Source: Rebecca billardiae RCC1528
Lineage: Eukaryota > Haptophyta
DNA: 64,000 nucleotides
Reading direction: 5' to 3'
Assembly: GCA_965240325.2 (NCBI GenBank)
Contig: OZ251228.1
Coordinates: forward strand, 1,054,001-1,118,000
Part shown: positions 47,401-56,832 of the stretch, in pieces
Position numbering within the stretch: the stretch's first letter is position 1
Layout of the letters: each line of letters begins with the position of its first letter
Program-made: the position numbers and the translations under genes
The notes under the pieces: generated by a model
Told to the model about the DNA's origin: nothing
What the model saw: the letters and a program-made list of their open reading frames with translations, nothing else
Database searches by the model: none

Positions 47401-49462
47401 ATGGGGTCGGAGAGCGTGCGGCAGCACGCGGACGCGCTCGTGCGCGAGTACCTGGCGCGCAACGGGCTCAAGCAGACGCTCGAGGCGCTCGACGTCGAGC
47501 GGCCGCGCGACGAGCACACGCTGAGCTCGCGAAGCGCGACCGCGCGCGGTCTGAAGCTCGAGCGCCTCGTCAAGCGCAACAAGGAGCGCGAGCCGGCGCT
47601 CGGCTCGCTGCTGGAGATGGTCGTGGAGGCGCTGCTGCTCAACGAGCGACACCTGCGGGTGGACGCGCGCGAGCCCGCTGGGCCGGACGCGGGGAGTGCC
47701 GCCGTGGTACCGCCGCCCCACGTGCAGCCGCCGCCGCCGCCGGCGGCGTCAGCGTCCATGGCCGCCGCCGATAGGCTGCGCCCTGCGAGCGCTGCGCCGA
47801 CTGACGGCCGACACGCTCGGCACGTCGCAGAGGGGCACGGCGACCTCGGGACTGGCGCCACACCGCGCGGTGGCGTGCTCAGCGATGGGTATGCTCCCCA
47901 TCAGCCGGCGCCACCGCGTGCCGCCCCTTGCGCGGGCCCGCCGGACGCGACGTCATCGGCCTCGGTGCGCACGGATTGGGGCACGCAGCACGCTCGCGCC
48001 GCGGGCAGCGGCACGGGGCGCGCGACCGCGCTGAGCGGCACGTTGCTCGTGGAGGAGGACTTCGACGAGGACGTGGATGGCGCGGACGTCGTGCCTGCTC
48101 GTCGCATCGGCACGTTGGCCGACAGCCCCACGCCGAGCGCCGCGCTCAGTGCCGGCGTGCGCGGCGCTCTGCGCCAGTCTGAGCTTGGTGCACGGGCGGC
48201 AGAGGCGCTCAGCACGCTCTTCCACGGGCGTGCGGGCGCGGAGTGGATGGCCTCGTGGGTGCGGCAGGGCTTTGGGTTCACGAGCGTGCGCGCACTTCCT
48301 TTCGGCCTCTACCAGCACCGCGGCGGCACGTGTGGTGTCATCGCCGCGGTGCAGGCGCTCACGCTGCGGGAGATGTGCTTGCCGGGCTCGGTCGCTGGCG
48401 TCGCGAGTGGGGCCGCCGCCGTCAACCCGCTGCATGCCACGCCCCCCGAGCGCGACGAGGCCCTCGCCCGCGCGATCAGCGGGGCGCTGTGGCGCATCGC
48501 CGAGGAGGCAAGCGCCGCGGCGCCGCGCGCGTGCCTGGTGCAGTTTCCGGGGCGCATGGTCCTCCCGCCTGCGCGCGAAATGGGGCGTGAGGCGAGCGTG
48601 CTCGAGTTCGACACGCTCGCAGACCTGCAGGCATGCGTGCGCGATAGGCTGCCGTACCTGCAGATGCCAGACGGCGCGGGAGTGGTCGCCTTCGCCTTCT
48701 CGTGCGTCATGAGCGCGGGCGGTCCGGATCGCGTTCGTGAGCACATGGACAACACAGGCGCGCCCTGCACGCTGCTCGGCGCGCACGGGTACTGCACGCA
48801 GGAACTCGTCAACCTCGTCCTGGTGGGGCGTGCCTGCTCCAACGTCTTCGACGGCGTGCAGGTAGGCGCGCGTGCTCCGGGTTGCCCTGGTGTGTGCGCA
48901 GCGTACAGCGCGCTCAGTCGGCCCGGCGCGTGTGCGCTGCGTGTGCACGCGCGCTCACACGTGCAGGACCTGGATGGGATGAAGATGCACGGCGTGACGC
49001 GCCGGTCGCCAGTCGGCCTCCTGTCACTCTTCGAGCACTACGGCCACGTCATCGTGGGCGAGAATCTCAAAAGCCCGTCGATTCCCGTCTGGCTGTGCTT
49101 CATGGAGTCACACTACACCGTTGTCTTCTCGCCGAACGCGCTGCCTAACACGCCGAGCGCCGCATTCGACCTGTACTACTACGACATGCTTGCGAACCAG
49201 GTGCGGCGCCCGTCGCATGTGTATGCGCCACGCGCGTGCGCGTGCGCTGGCCGCACGTGCGCGCTGACTCGCGCTGCCGCGCTGCCCATCCACCGGGTTG
49301 GCGTCGGCCGCTCAGGACGAGATCATCCGGCTGACGCTGGACCCGAGCAAGCCACAGGCGGAGTACAACGGGAACGACCTTGTGCCGCCACTCGAGCACA
49401 CGCTCCACACAAAGTGGAGTGGCGCGCACGTGTCATGGAATGGCACGGACCCGCTGTTGTAG
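47401..49462 (+). CDS. MINDY4: MINDY-4-type deubiquitinase
   Basis: Predicted 613 aa in three exons: 47401-48861, 48967-49200 and 49316-49462. Introns are 105 bases (GTAGGC donor) and 115 bases (GTGCGG donor). A LisH-like helix pair occupies about residues 8-40 (LVREYLARNGLKQTLEAL), as in animal MINDY4. A disordered Pro/Ala-rich stretch follows. The catalytic domain shows Gln305 and Cys311 in YQHRGGTCGVIAAVQA, spaced six residues as in MINDY enzymes, and His536 in MESHYTVVFS. Family blocks GAHGYCTQELVNL, GLLSLFEHY, FDLYYYDMLANQ and the closing NGNDLVPPLE...KW...WNGTDPLL are all present, so the protein is complete. MINDY enzymes prefer to trim Lys48-linked ubiquitin chains; that activity is family knowledge. 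An in-frame upstream start at 47,269 would add a basic stretch lacking similarity. Confidence 0.9.
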
Positions 49463-50261
49463 CTGAAGTAAGATGCGCGCTGCCTGCCCATCTAGTGGCC
49501 AGAATCTCCAGGAACCGGCGGCGCCGGCGTCGTATGTAAACTGCGGCCCAGCCGTCCCGGCTCGGGCCGCCCCGTCCCTGACTGGAACAAAGCCGCGCTC
49601 CAGGTGAAGGATGGGGGGTGCAGGATGGGCGACCCGACTACAGCTGGCGTCGGCTTGTCCGTGAATACGGTAGCCATTCGCCGCGACGTGCATGAAGCAG
49701 AGACGCAGTCGTCGCGGTAGACAGGGTTAAGCAGCCTTGCAGTCATTGGGCGGTACCGCCTTCGGGCCGTTACGCCAGCTCGACAGACGGACGCAGACGA
49801 CCCAAGCTGCGCAACCCGCCAACTTGCGGAGGGCCGCCGGCGAGACCCGCCTTCGGATCGGGGCCCTCTCCCACTGTGCCGCTTTCGGCGCACGCTCGGC
49901 CAGTGTGGCGGGCGCCGTGTGCGCGCGCACCATGCTGCGCTCGCGGCGCGTGCGCTTTGGCTAGCTGGCACATGGCTCCCGACGCACAGATCGACTGACC
50001 GCAGCTGGGATGCTCTTTCGCGCCGCAAGGACGCGTGCGAGGCCGGTCGCCGCGGCCGGGCGGCGTGACCGTGCCGCCTGCACACAGGGCGCCCATGGAC
50101 GTGGCTTCGCCACGCGCTGAGGCTGCGAGCGTTGCAGCCGAGTTCCACGACGCGCGTGACGCGTCATGTGCCCGATTCCTTGCCTCCTACGCACGTCTTC
50201 TGCTGGCAACGGCGACTCGCCTGCCCATGCGGTGGCGAAGCCGCCATTAGCACGGCGCTTT
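49463..50261. other. Intergenic region without a supported gene
   Basis: About 800 bases of GC-rich sequence with overlapping short open frames on both strands. None has a recognisable domain. It leads into copia retrotransposon debris. Confidence 0.5.
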
Positions 50262-50900
50262 CAGCAGCTTGCAGGCGCTGCGTGTAATGGTCTTCTACTC
50301 GCTTCACATGCAATGTACTTACTTAGTGCGCCAAGCTTAAGGGGCTCACAAACTGGTATATGTATTTTGTGAGCCCCTTGGTGCACCGGGTTGTTCGTCA
50401 GATCGACCGTGCCCTGGTTATCGTCGTAGTTCACCGCCGTGAGCTCTACAACCGGCTCGTGCAAAACGTGACCAGATCGCGCAGGTAAATCACCTCGCGG
50501 CAGCGCTCGCTCCGCGTGATGTACTCCGCCTCACACGTAGACAACGCGACCACGCCCTGCAGTCCGCTGTGCCACGAGACCGGGACCCCGGTGTACATAC
50601 AAGGTATCCCGTCGTAGAACGTCGATCCTCGCGATCGTTCGCCCAGTCCGAGCCCGCGTACGCCACCAAATCAGGGTGTCGAGCGTGCGTCGCGTGCCGG
50701 AAAAGGATGCCGCGCCAACGCGTGCCGAGCAAGTATCGGAGCGTGCGCTTCGCGGCGGTCAAGCCGTAGAGCCGGGGATCCGACATCCGGCGTGCCAGCA
50801 TGTTCACGGCGTGTGCGATACCGAGGCGACACGTCGTCATGCAGTATATATATATGAGGAGTGAACCGGTCATCTCCTGGTAGCGCTGTCGGTCAGCGCG
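50262..50900 (-). pseudogene. Ty1/copia retrotransposon remnant: end of RT and RNase H
   Basis: Read on the minus strand, the sequence resembles the copia region after the RT active site: YQEMTGSLLIYIY, then AHAVNMLARRMSDP, TAAKRTLRYLLGT, VAYAGSDWAND and STTGYLV. After a frameshift near 50,590 it continues as VSWHSGLQGVVALSTCEAEY. After another shift near 50,460 it shows DDNQGTVDLTNNPVH. At least two frameshifts and a stop make it non-functional. A TA microsatellite at about 50,844-50,855 lies inside the coding remnant. Its other half is not adjacent in the same orientation. Confidence 0.85.
50339..50379. repeat. Inverted repeat with 14-bp arms at the copia edge
   Basis: Arms 50,339-50,352 and 50,366-50,379 are perfectly complementary with a 13-base loop. 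One arm lies in the copia RNase H remnant, so the hairpin looks like an inverted duplication of the element's broken end. Confidence 0.85.
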
Positions 50901-51222
50901 CAGCGCAGCGGGCGGGGAATCTCGTGCGTCTCGCTGCACTCAGTGGGTGTTGCTCGTGGCGAGTTACAGCGGCAAATAGGCACCGCTCGCGGATGAGACC
51001 CAGCACATTATGATAAGATATATAGCGCAGCGTCTGAGCGCTCGCGAACGACAACGTCACACGAGCTCGGTCGCCACGGCATAAGCTGCGGCCGATGCAG
51101 CGAGCACTCTGCGCGTATCGATTCTGCCTGCGAGCGAGCGGATTGCTGGCTGGCTGGCGTACGTCGTGCTGCTCGACGACGGGCCGGGTGGTTCGATCAA
51201 GCACGTGTACGTCATTGACGAG
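50901..51222. other. Unassigned sequence between copia fragments
   Basis: No gene or motif that I can support. A short plus-strand frame ending at 51,232 reads SIKHVYVIDEVV, faintly like the end of copia RNase H, but this is too weak to annotate as one. Confidence 0.4.
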
Positions 51223-51308
51223 GTGGTAAGATGACGGAGCGTTTTACCGCTGCGGCACCAGAGTGGACTCTGGTGGCGCGGCGGTAAAACGCTCCGTCAT
51301 CTTACCAC
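51223..51308. repeat. Near-perfect 86-nt inverted repeat (long hairpin)
   Basis: Arms 51,223-51,263 and 51,268-51,308 are each 41 bases and pair with only two mismatches around a four-base loop (TGGA). Outside the hairpin no further pairing is evident. It could be an inverted duplication left by a rearrangement, or a transcribed hairpin that yields small RNAs; the sequence does not distinguish these. Confidence 0.9.
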
Positions 51309-51722
51309 GAGGGACGCTGGTCGAGCGGGCATCGTTGACGAGGGTCGCTGGTCGAGGGGGGCCGTTCACGGAGGAGTCCGCGATGACATTGCCGAGCCCG
51401 AGACTGAGCTGATAGGCACACGCCGCTGACGGCCAGCTCACCAGCGCGGGCGGCGAGCACATTGACACTGACGGCGCTGCTGCTGCTGCTGATGACGTGG
51501 CGCGGCGAGCGAAGCCACAGTACGCGACCAACACGGACGGCGATAAGTCCGCGCGCGGCGCCCGAGCCGCGCGACGATCCGATGCGGCGCGACCGAGTGT
51601 GGCGAGCAGACCCGCCACGTGGACGGTGCAGCCTGTGACCGAGGCAGCAGCGTAAGGTCATGATTGTGCTGCCGGACAACACGCGGACAATTCCTGTCGG
51701 TCCATTCCTACAATTCTCAAGT
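51309..51722. other. GC-rich sequence without a supported gene
   Basis: Short tandem-like GCTGGTCGAG phrases occur at 51,316-51,360, and a CTG-rich stretch near 51,476. No domain recognised. Confidence 0.4.
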
Positions 51723-52723
51723 TCAAAGTTGAAAGTGATGGGTGTTCGACGTGAAGACGCTTCCCGATGGCGAAGCGGTTAAGTTCAAGGCGCGGCTGGT
51801 AAACCAGGGGTTCCGCCAGCGCGAGGGCATCGACTTCAATGAGATGCTGTTCGCCACGACGATACCCGTACCCGAACCGAACAGCTGCCACTGATGCTCG
51901 CGGTCGTGCTCAAGGCTTTCAAACGTGTCTCGATGACGCGGCGAGCACCAAGATCGTGGTTATACCTGAACAGCGACCTGCCCGACGGCGAAGAGGTGAT
52001 GACACCGCTCCCGCCCGGCTACACCGGCGCCGCTCTGCTCGAAGCTGGTGGTCCCGCGAAATTTGTGAGGGCGGCGCTCCCTGGGCCATGCAGGGGCGTT
52101 CCCCGCACTGGTCACACGCCAATTGGCTTCCTCTATTTCAAGCGGGTACATTTGATTACGGCCCGCGCCAGTCCGGTAGCAATGCTCCCCCCCAGGCGGG
52201 GCATTGCTTTCGGGAGCGTGTGGCAGGATCCCGGGAACGCCCTTGCATGCGCCAGGCCGGGGCACGTGTAACGAATCTTCCGGCGGCGCTACCATCGGCG
52301 CCGGCTTCATGGGCGGTGACAGTTGGCGGGCGTCAATCTCGCCTGCCTGAGCTGTGTGCGTCTCTTATTCTTAGTAAACTGTACCTGCACTCTGAACTTG
52401 TGTTTGCTTGAACATGTGGGGTTGAGCCGTGCCCGAGCGCCGTGCATCTCCTCGAAGGCAGCCGATGGCTGCTACGTGTTCGCCGGTCACTTTGTCCACG
52501 ATCTGCTTATGATGAACATATCGAAGGACAAGACCACGTTGGACGCGCTGATGACGGCGTTGTCGAATCACTACACTATGAGAGAGATGCAGGGCGCGGA
52601 CTGCCTGAGCAAGCTCCTGGTGCCGAGTTCGAGAGCACGTGGGACGGACTCTTTACCCGCCTGAAGCAGCGCATTGGTGATGTGTGCGAGCGCGTCCACC
52701 TGACTGGCGAACTGAAAAAATAG
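51723..52723 (+). pseudogene. Ty1/copia reverse-transcriptase remnant, interrupted
   Basis: The first part (about 51,737-52,040) reads as copia RT: GEAVKFKARLVNQGFRQREG, IDFNEM and, after frameshifts, LNSDLPDGEEVMTPLPPGY. A segment of about 380 bases without RT similarity follows and contains the dispersed repeat copy B. RT resumes at about 52,480 with FVHDLLMMNISKDKTTLDAL. There the catalytic Asp-Asp box is altered to His-Asp, so the enzyme would be inactive even without the frameshifts. Orientation is opposite to the RNase H remnant at 50.3-50.9 kb. Confidence 0.8.
52336..52380 (+). repeat. Dispersed repeat, copy B (copy A at 40,050-40,098)
   Basis: Matches copy A base for base except for a four-base gap. 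It lies in the part of the copia remnant that shows no RT similarity, suggesting a nested insertion or a recombination junction. Confidence 0.75.
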
Positions 52724-53314
52724 CACGGCGCTTGACCGAGCCCAGGCCTCGCCGCGGTCACCTCATTGCGAGTGCCACTCACGGACAGACCGCGCGCACA
52801 GCCGCCTTGCAGGCGGAGGACGTCGGTGCCTGCGTGCGTACGTCGTTCTGTGGAAACCAACCCACACACCACGCCGTGCGTGAGTCCCGTGCTGTTACTC
52901 AGCTGCTCGATGCAGAGCATGCGGGAACCGTAGGAGTCATCCGAGCGCACTCCGCTGATGACACATTGTGGCTGCGACCGGTTGGATGGGCCATGCGCCC
53001 CCATGGCCATGCCCGGCGGCACGTGATCACACGCAGGATCCGGATAATTCGAGACAGTCGAACGGGCCAAGAAGGCTGCCAATTTGACGAGCTCGCATAC
53101 TCATAAGAAACGGTCTACATTGAACATAAGAAATGCACACAGCTCAGGCACCTCCAATCTCAAATCGGTCACAACAGGTCCATGCGAGCCGCGCAGCGCA
53201 GGTTTGGATCGTGCTTTAGCAGCTCACGGCCGCGCTCAAGCCATTCGGTCGCGGTGGCCGACCGCAGCTCACTAGTCATTGGCGGACGCCAGCCGGGCGC
53301 AGCAGCGCCGTGCA
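52724..53314. other. Intergenic region without a supported gene
   Basis: Follows the copia remnant and leads to the 3' end of the minus-strand membrane protein gene. Short open frames only; no motif. Confidence 0.5.
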
Positions 53315-54949
53315 CTACGACCTGGCGTCGTCCTGCGTTGTGGCGGTCCGATTGCGCGGCCGCGCGGATGGCACGCGGCCGTGCAGGAGCCGCCACAGCT
53401 GCGCCATCTCCAGTCTAGCGAGCTTGCTCTCGCAGTCGTTCACGCCGTACGTGAGAATCAGAGATTCGCGGTCGTGGCTGAACTCAATGCCGGTGACGAA
53501 TTGCACCACCTCGCAGCGCCGATCTGTGGCCGAGTGCGGGAGGCAGAATTCTGCCGAGTGCGCGACCATGTAGTGCGGCGTCTCCAGCGCGAGGACATAG
53601 AAGAAGTGCATGTAGTGCGAGGCGAAGTAGGCGACTTTGTGCACCTTGCCATGGTGCACGTGCCCGACCCCGAGCAGCCCCGCGGCAGGGACGTCGGAGC
53701 CAAGAGCGTCGCGAAGGCCGTCGACGCGCAGGAGCGAGGTCGTGCCCGAGACGGAAAGGTGGTCACACGCTCGCCCCTCTCGCGCGCGGGTGGGCGACAG
53801 GCGCAGCTCGCTTGAGGCGACCTCCGTGTGCGGCTGAAAGCCTGTGGGGTGGCCGACGACGGCCGATGGTGGCACGTCTGCCACGACGACGACGGGGTGC
53901 AGCCACACCTGCACGCGCGGCCGTGCGGCAGAAATGAAGAGCGCATGGTTGCGCCCTCGGACCACACTCTCGCACAGCGGCACTACCTCGGCGATCCGGG
54001 CGCTCCACGCGCCTCCGTCGCCGCCGAGCCGCAGGCGGCCAACGTGCGTCGAGCGCTTGCACGCGAAGCAGCATTGGCGGCATGAGTCGCTGAGCCCCTC
54101 GTTGCCCTTGCTCATGTCTGCAGCAGGCAAGTATGTCAGCCACAGCTCGCCGTGCCTGCCGTCGCGCATCAGCCGCACGTCGATCAGCTGCGTCCCGACG
54201 GAACTGCCGGCAGTCGTCGTGTTGATGATGTCCACATTAGCGCCGGGCTGCTCACCGCCGCACGCGTCGAGCACCCGAGGTCTGCCAACGGGTGCAAATG
54301 ATGCGTCCGTGCGCACGATAGCACTGAAGCGTTCGCCGGGCCTGCTGTTGAACTGGCGCTTAACCCCATTCGGTTCGACCGTGCAACCGTGCTGCCAGTC
54401 GGCGCGGTAGCTCAGGAGGAAGCCGCTGCCGAGCTGCACGAGCGAAGGGTTGTACGCCTGGAAGCCCGGCGGCACGGGGAAGTGGAGAACGCGCGGCCCG
54501 ACGTCCAGGACGAATGGCGCGCCTTGAAGCAGGCAGCCCGCGCGCTCTTCGTCGTGGATGACGCCGCGCACATGCGGATCTGGGGTGAAGAGCATCGCGT
54601 CCGGGTACTCGCGGGACACGGCATCGAGCATCGAAGGCGCTCCTGGGAGACTCGGCCGCACCGATTGTATCAGAACGCCGGTCGTCGCGTTCACGCGCGG
54701 AGATGCGTGTGGCGCGGTCGCGTCAACGCTGTCATCCGCTGCCATTGCAATGCCCCACACGTGCCTTCCCCAGTAAAACCCCGCGCCGCCCGCGCTCAAA
54801 GCGAGCGCACATGCGGTGACAATGGCCGCAGCTCGACCCATCGTGCATCGTGTGCGGTCCGCAGGCTGCAGGCTGTTGCTTGTGTCCGCGTCGGCGGCCT
54901 CCGCGGAGGAAGCGACGGGAGCGTAGCCAGCCCGACTCTCAAACCACAT
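53315..54949 (-). CDS. Type II membrane protein with predicted glycosidase-like beta-propeller
   Basis: Predicted 544 aa without introns. A short cytoplasmic N-terminus is followed by one hydrophobic helix at about residues 38-60 (AAAIVTACALALSAGGAGFYW), then a long lumenal part, the layout of Golgi enzymes. The lumenal part has features of five-bladed propeller glycoside-acting proteins (GH130/GH43-like): AYNPSLVQLGSGFLLSYR near 165-182, QLIDVRLMRDGRHGELWLTY near 255-273, and VTGIEFSHDRESLILTYG followed by VNDCESKLARLEM near the end. A Cys-rich patch (CRQCCFACK) interrupts one blade. Specific substrate and activity cannot be read from the sequence. The ORF stays open upstream to 55,477, so a longer N-terminus is possible; the Met before the helix was preferred. 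Confidence 0.65.
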   Translation of the reverse strand: MWFESRAGYAPVASSAEAADADTSNSLQPADRTRCTMGRAAAIVTACALALSAGGAGFYWGRHVWGIAMAADDSVDATAPHASPRVNATTGVLIQSVRPSLPGAPSMLDAVSREYPDAMLFTPDPHVRGVIHDEERAGCLLQGAPFVLDVGPRVLHFPVPPGFQAYNPSLVQLGSGFLLSYRADWQHGCTVEPNGVKRQFNSRPGERFSAIVRTDASFAPVGRPRVLDACGGEQPGANVDIINTTTAGSSVGTQLIDVRLMRDGRHGELWLTYLPAADMSKGNEGLSDSCRQCCFACKRSTHVGRLRLGGDGGAWSARIAEVVPLCESVVRGRNHALFISAARPRVQVWLHPVVVVADVPPSAVVGHPTGFQPHTEVASSELRLSPTRAREGRACDHLSVSGTTSLLRVDGLRDALGSDVPAAGLLGVGHVHHGKVHKVAYFASHYMHFFYVLALETPHYMVAHSAEFCLPHSATDRRCEVVQFVTGIEFSHDRESLILTYGVNDCESKLARLEMAQLWRLLHGRVPSARPRNRTATTQDDARS

Positions 54950-55213
54950 GCTCACGGAAGTACCTAAGCCAAGGCGGCCAGCAGTTGAGAGGGGAGTGGT
55001 CCGCGATGCCGCGACGCCATCGTGGAGCCAGCACAGCGTAGCGTCTCCGACTCGCCTGATCGATCTCGCAGCAGCGAGATTTCCCGGCGGCAGCTGAGCA
55101 AGCTGGATCCAGAGCTCTCCACCGCCGCGCTCGCCAAAGTCGCCACGCCACGGCTGTGCCACCTGCCGCTTGGCGCCAGGACTCTCAGTTCGCGCGCCGG
55201 CGCGCCGTGCGAG
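54950..55213. promoter_or_regulatory. Putative bidirectional promoter, propeller protein / DCN1-like
   Basis: A 264-base gap between the divergent predicted starts. No TATA box is seen. The right border depends on the predicted ATG-only first exon of the DCN1-like gene. Confidence 0.4.
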
Positions 55214-56460
55214 ATGGTGCGCGCGGCCACGCCAGGCGGCATAAGCCACACGCAATCCGCGCAATCTGCGCCCGCGCAGCTCAGCACGCAGTGCGCCGGT
55301 CGTGTCCCGCTGCGCGCAGGGCCAGAGGGAGCAGATCAAGCAGTTCGTCAGCTTCACCCAATGCTCGTGCGTGCGCACGCGCGTGCGCAGGCCCGCGCTC
55401 TTGCGAGCGCGTGCATGGGTGCGTGCGTATGTTTGCTCCGCGCCGACACGTGCATGCGCGCGCGCGCGCGCGCGCACCCTGCATGCCCCTTCAGCGAGAA
55501 GCTGGCGGGCCAGCTTCTCGCGGCTTTCGATTGGAATGTCGAGCTCGCGCTCGACGCCTTCTTCACCAATGGCGGACTGGGCGACACGGCAGATGACGGC
55601 CCTGAGGTGGACGCCTCCAAGATCGACGCCGTCTTCGACAAGTACAAGGATGCATCGGGTGACAAGGTGGACGTGGAGGGCACGCAGCGCCTATGCCACG
55701 ACCTCGGCATCGAGCCCACGGACATCGTGCTGCTCGTGCTCGCCTGGCAGATGCAGGCAAAGGTGGTGCTCGAGTTCACACGCGCCGAGTTCGTCGACGG
55801 GCTTGCGGAACTCGGCTGTGACAGCATCGAGTCGCTGCGGAACAAGCTGCCCGAGCTGCGTCAGGAGATTGAGGACCCGGAGGATTTCCGCTCATTCTAC
55901 CTGTACGCATTCGACTACGCACGCTCCTCGGAGCCGGGGCAGAAGTCGCTCGCACTCGACACCGCGGTCGAGATGTGGCGGCTGCTGCTCACCGGCCGCT
56001 TCGCGCTCGTCGAGCAGTGGATCGCATTCCTCACCGAGCAGCACAAGCACGCCATCCCGCGCGACACGTGGGCACTGCTGCTCGAGTTCGCCACGCAGGT
56101 GAGCCCCGATCTTGGTGACTATGATGAGGAAGGTGCGTGTGCAATGCGATTGCGAAGCTTCAATCTCACGACAGGAGAGACATGTGCCATGCCCTGACCT
56201 GGACATATGTGCACACTCGCACATGTGCTGCTGTGCATTGTTGGTGCAATATGCCCCCATTTGACCCAGACCGCGCCCCCTCCTCACCTGCATGCCGACT
56301 CGATCCGCACCCACGCAATTCGATGATGTTTGCCGCTGCTTCGCATGCGATGTGCACGGCATCGCCATCATGCTCATCAGGGGCATGGCCAGTGCTCATC
56401 GACGACTTCGTTGCATGGGCACGACCAAAGCTCAGCCTCACTGCCATGAGTGTTGAGTGA
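55214..56460 (+). CDS. DCUN1D1: DCN1-like (DCUN1 domain) cullin neddylation factor
   Basis: Predicted 255 aa in four exons: 55214-55216, 55320-55366, 55495-56132 and 56381-56460. Exon 1 would be just the ATG. Introns are 103, 128 and 248 bases with GTGCGC, GTGCGT and GTGCGT donors. Splicing restores the UBA-like N-terminus GQREQIKQFVSFTQCSEKLA, which aligns with human DCUN1D1, and the C-terminal GAWPVLIDDFVAWARP. The potentiating-neddylation domain shows DKYKDASGDKVDVEGTQRLC, FVDGLAELGCDSIESL, FYLYAFDYAR and IPRDTWALLLEFATQ. DCN1 proteins bind cullins and UBC12 and speed NEDD8 transfer. Length is close to the human 259 aa. Confidence is high for the family, lower for the first exon. Confidence 0.9.
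55456..55475. repeat. (CG)10 tract in DCN1-like intron 2
   Basis: A 20-base alternating CG run lies 20 bases before the acceptor. Alternating CG is the classic Z-DNA-prone sequence; an effect on splicing or transcription is only a possibility. Confidence 0.85.
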
Positions 56461-56832
56461 TGACGAGCGGCTAAATGAAAGTGACGACTGACGCACACTG
56501 CTGCCAGCAGTAGAGTGGCGCCCGGTATGTCGTCGTAGCAGTCATCATCAGAGTCATCGTAGCTTGATTCTTGAACAACATAGACATATCTGCTAGATCA
56601 TGTCGACCTTATTATCTGCAGCTCTTCAGGCAGTGCCGGATACTTCGACCATCCGGACGGTTGGAGCCAACCGCCTGCAGAAGAAAAGAAATCGTGCACG
56701 TAGGAAATTCGGGATTACTACTACAACAATATCTTTATTAAATATATTTTATTATTTCGACAGCGTAGTGAGGGCCCCCGGCGGGGCTCCACGCTACGCG
56801 CTCCGCCCTGCTCCGCGGGCCATAACAACCTG
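56461..56832. other. Convergent intergenic region with minus-strand poly(A)-like signals
   Basis: Lies between the ends of the DCN1-like gene and the Ala-rich helical protein gene. TTTATT at 56,734 and 56,748 reads AATAAA on the minus strand, 80-100 bases beyond that gene's stop, and could direct its 3' end. No other feature. Confidence 0.45.

Noticed and set aside
51180-51232. SIKHVYVIDEVV as an additional copia fragment
   Set aside because: Twelve residues with a loose match are not enough.
53458-53967. Alternative minus-strand ORF inside the propeller gene
   Set aside because: Out-of-frame shadow with no motif.
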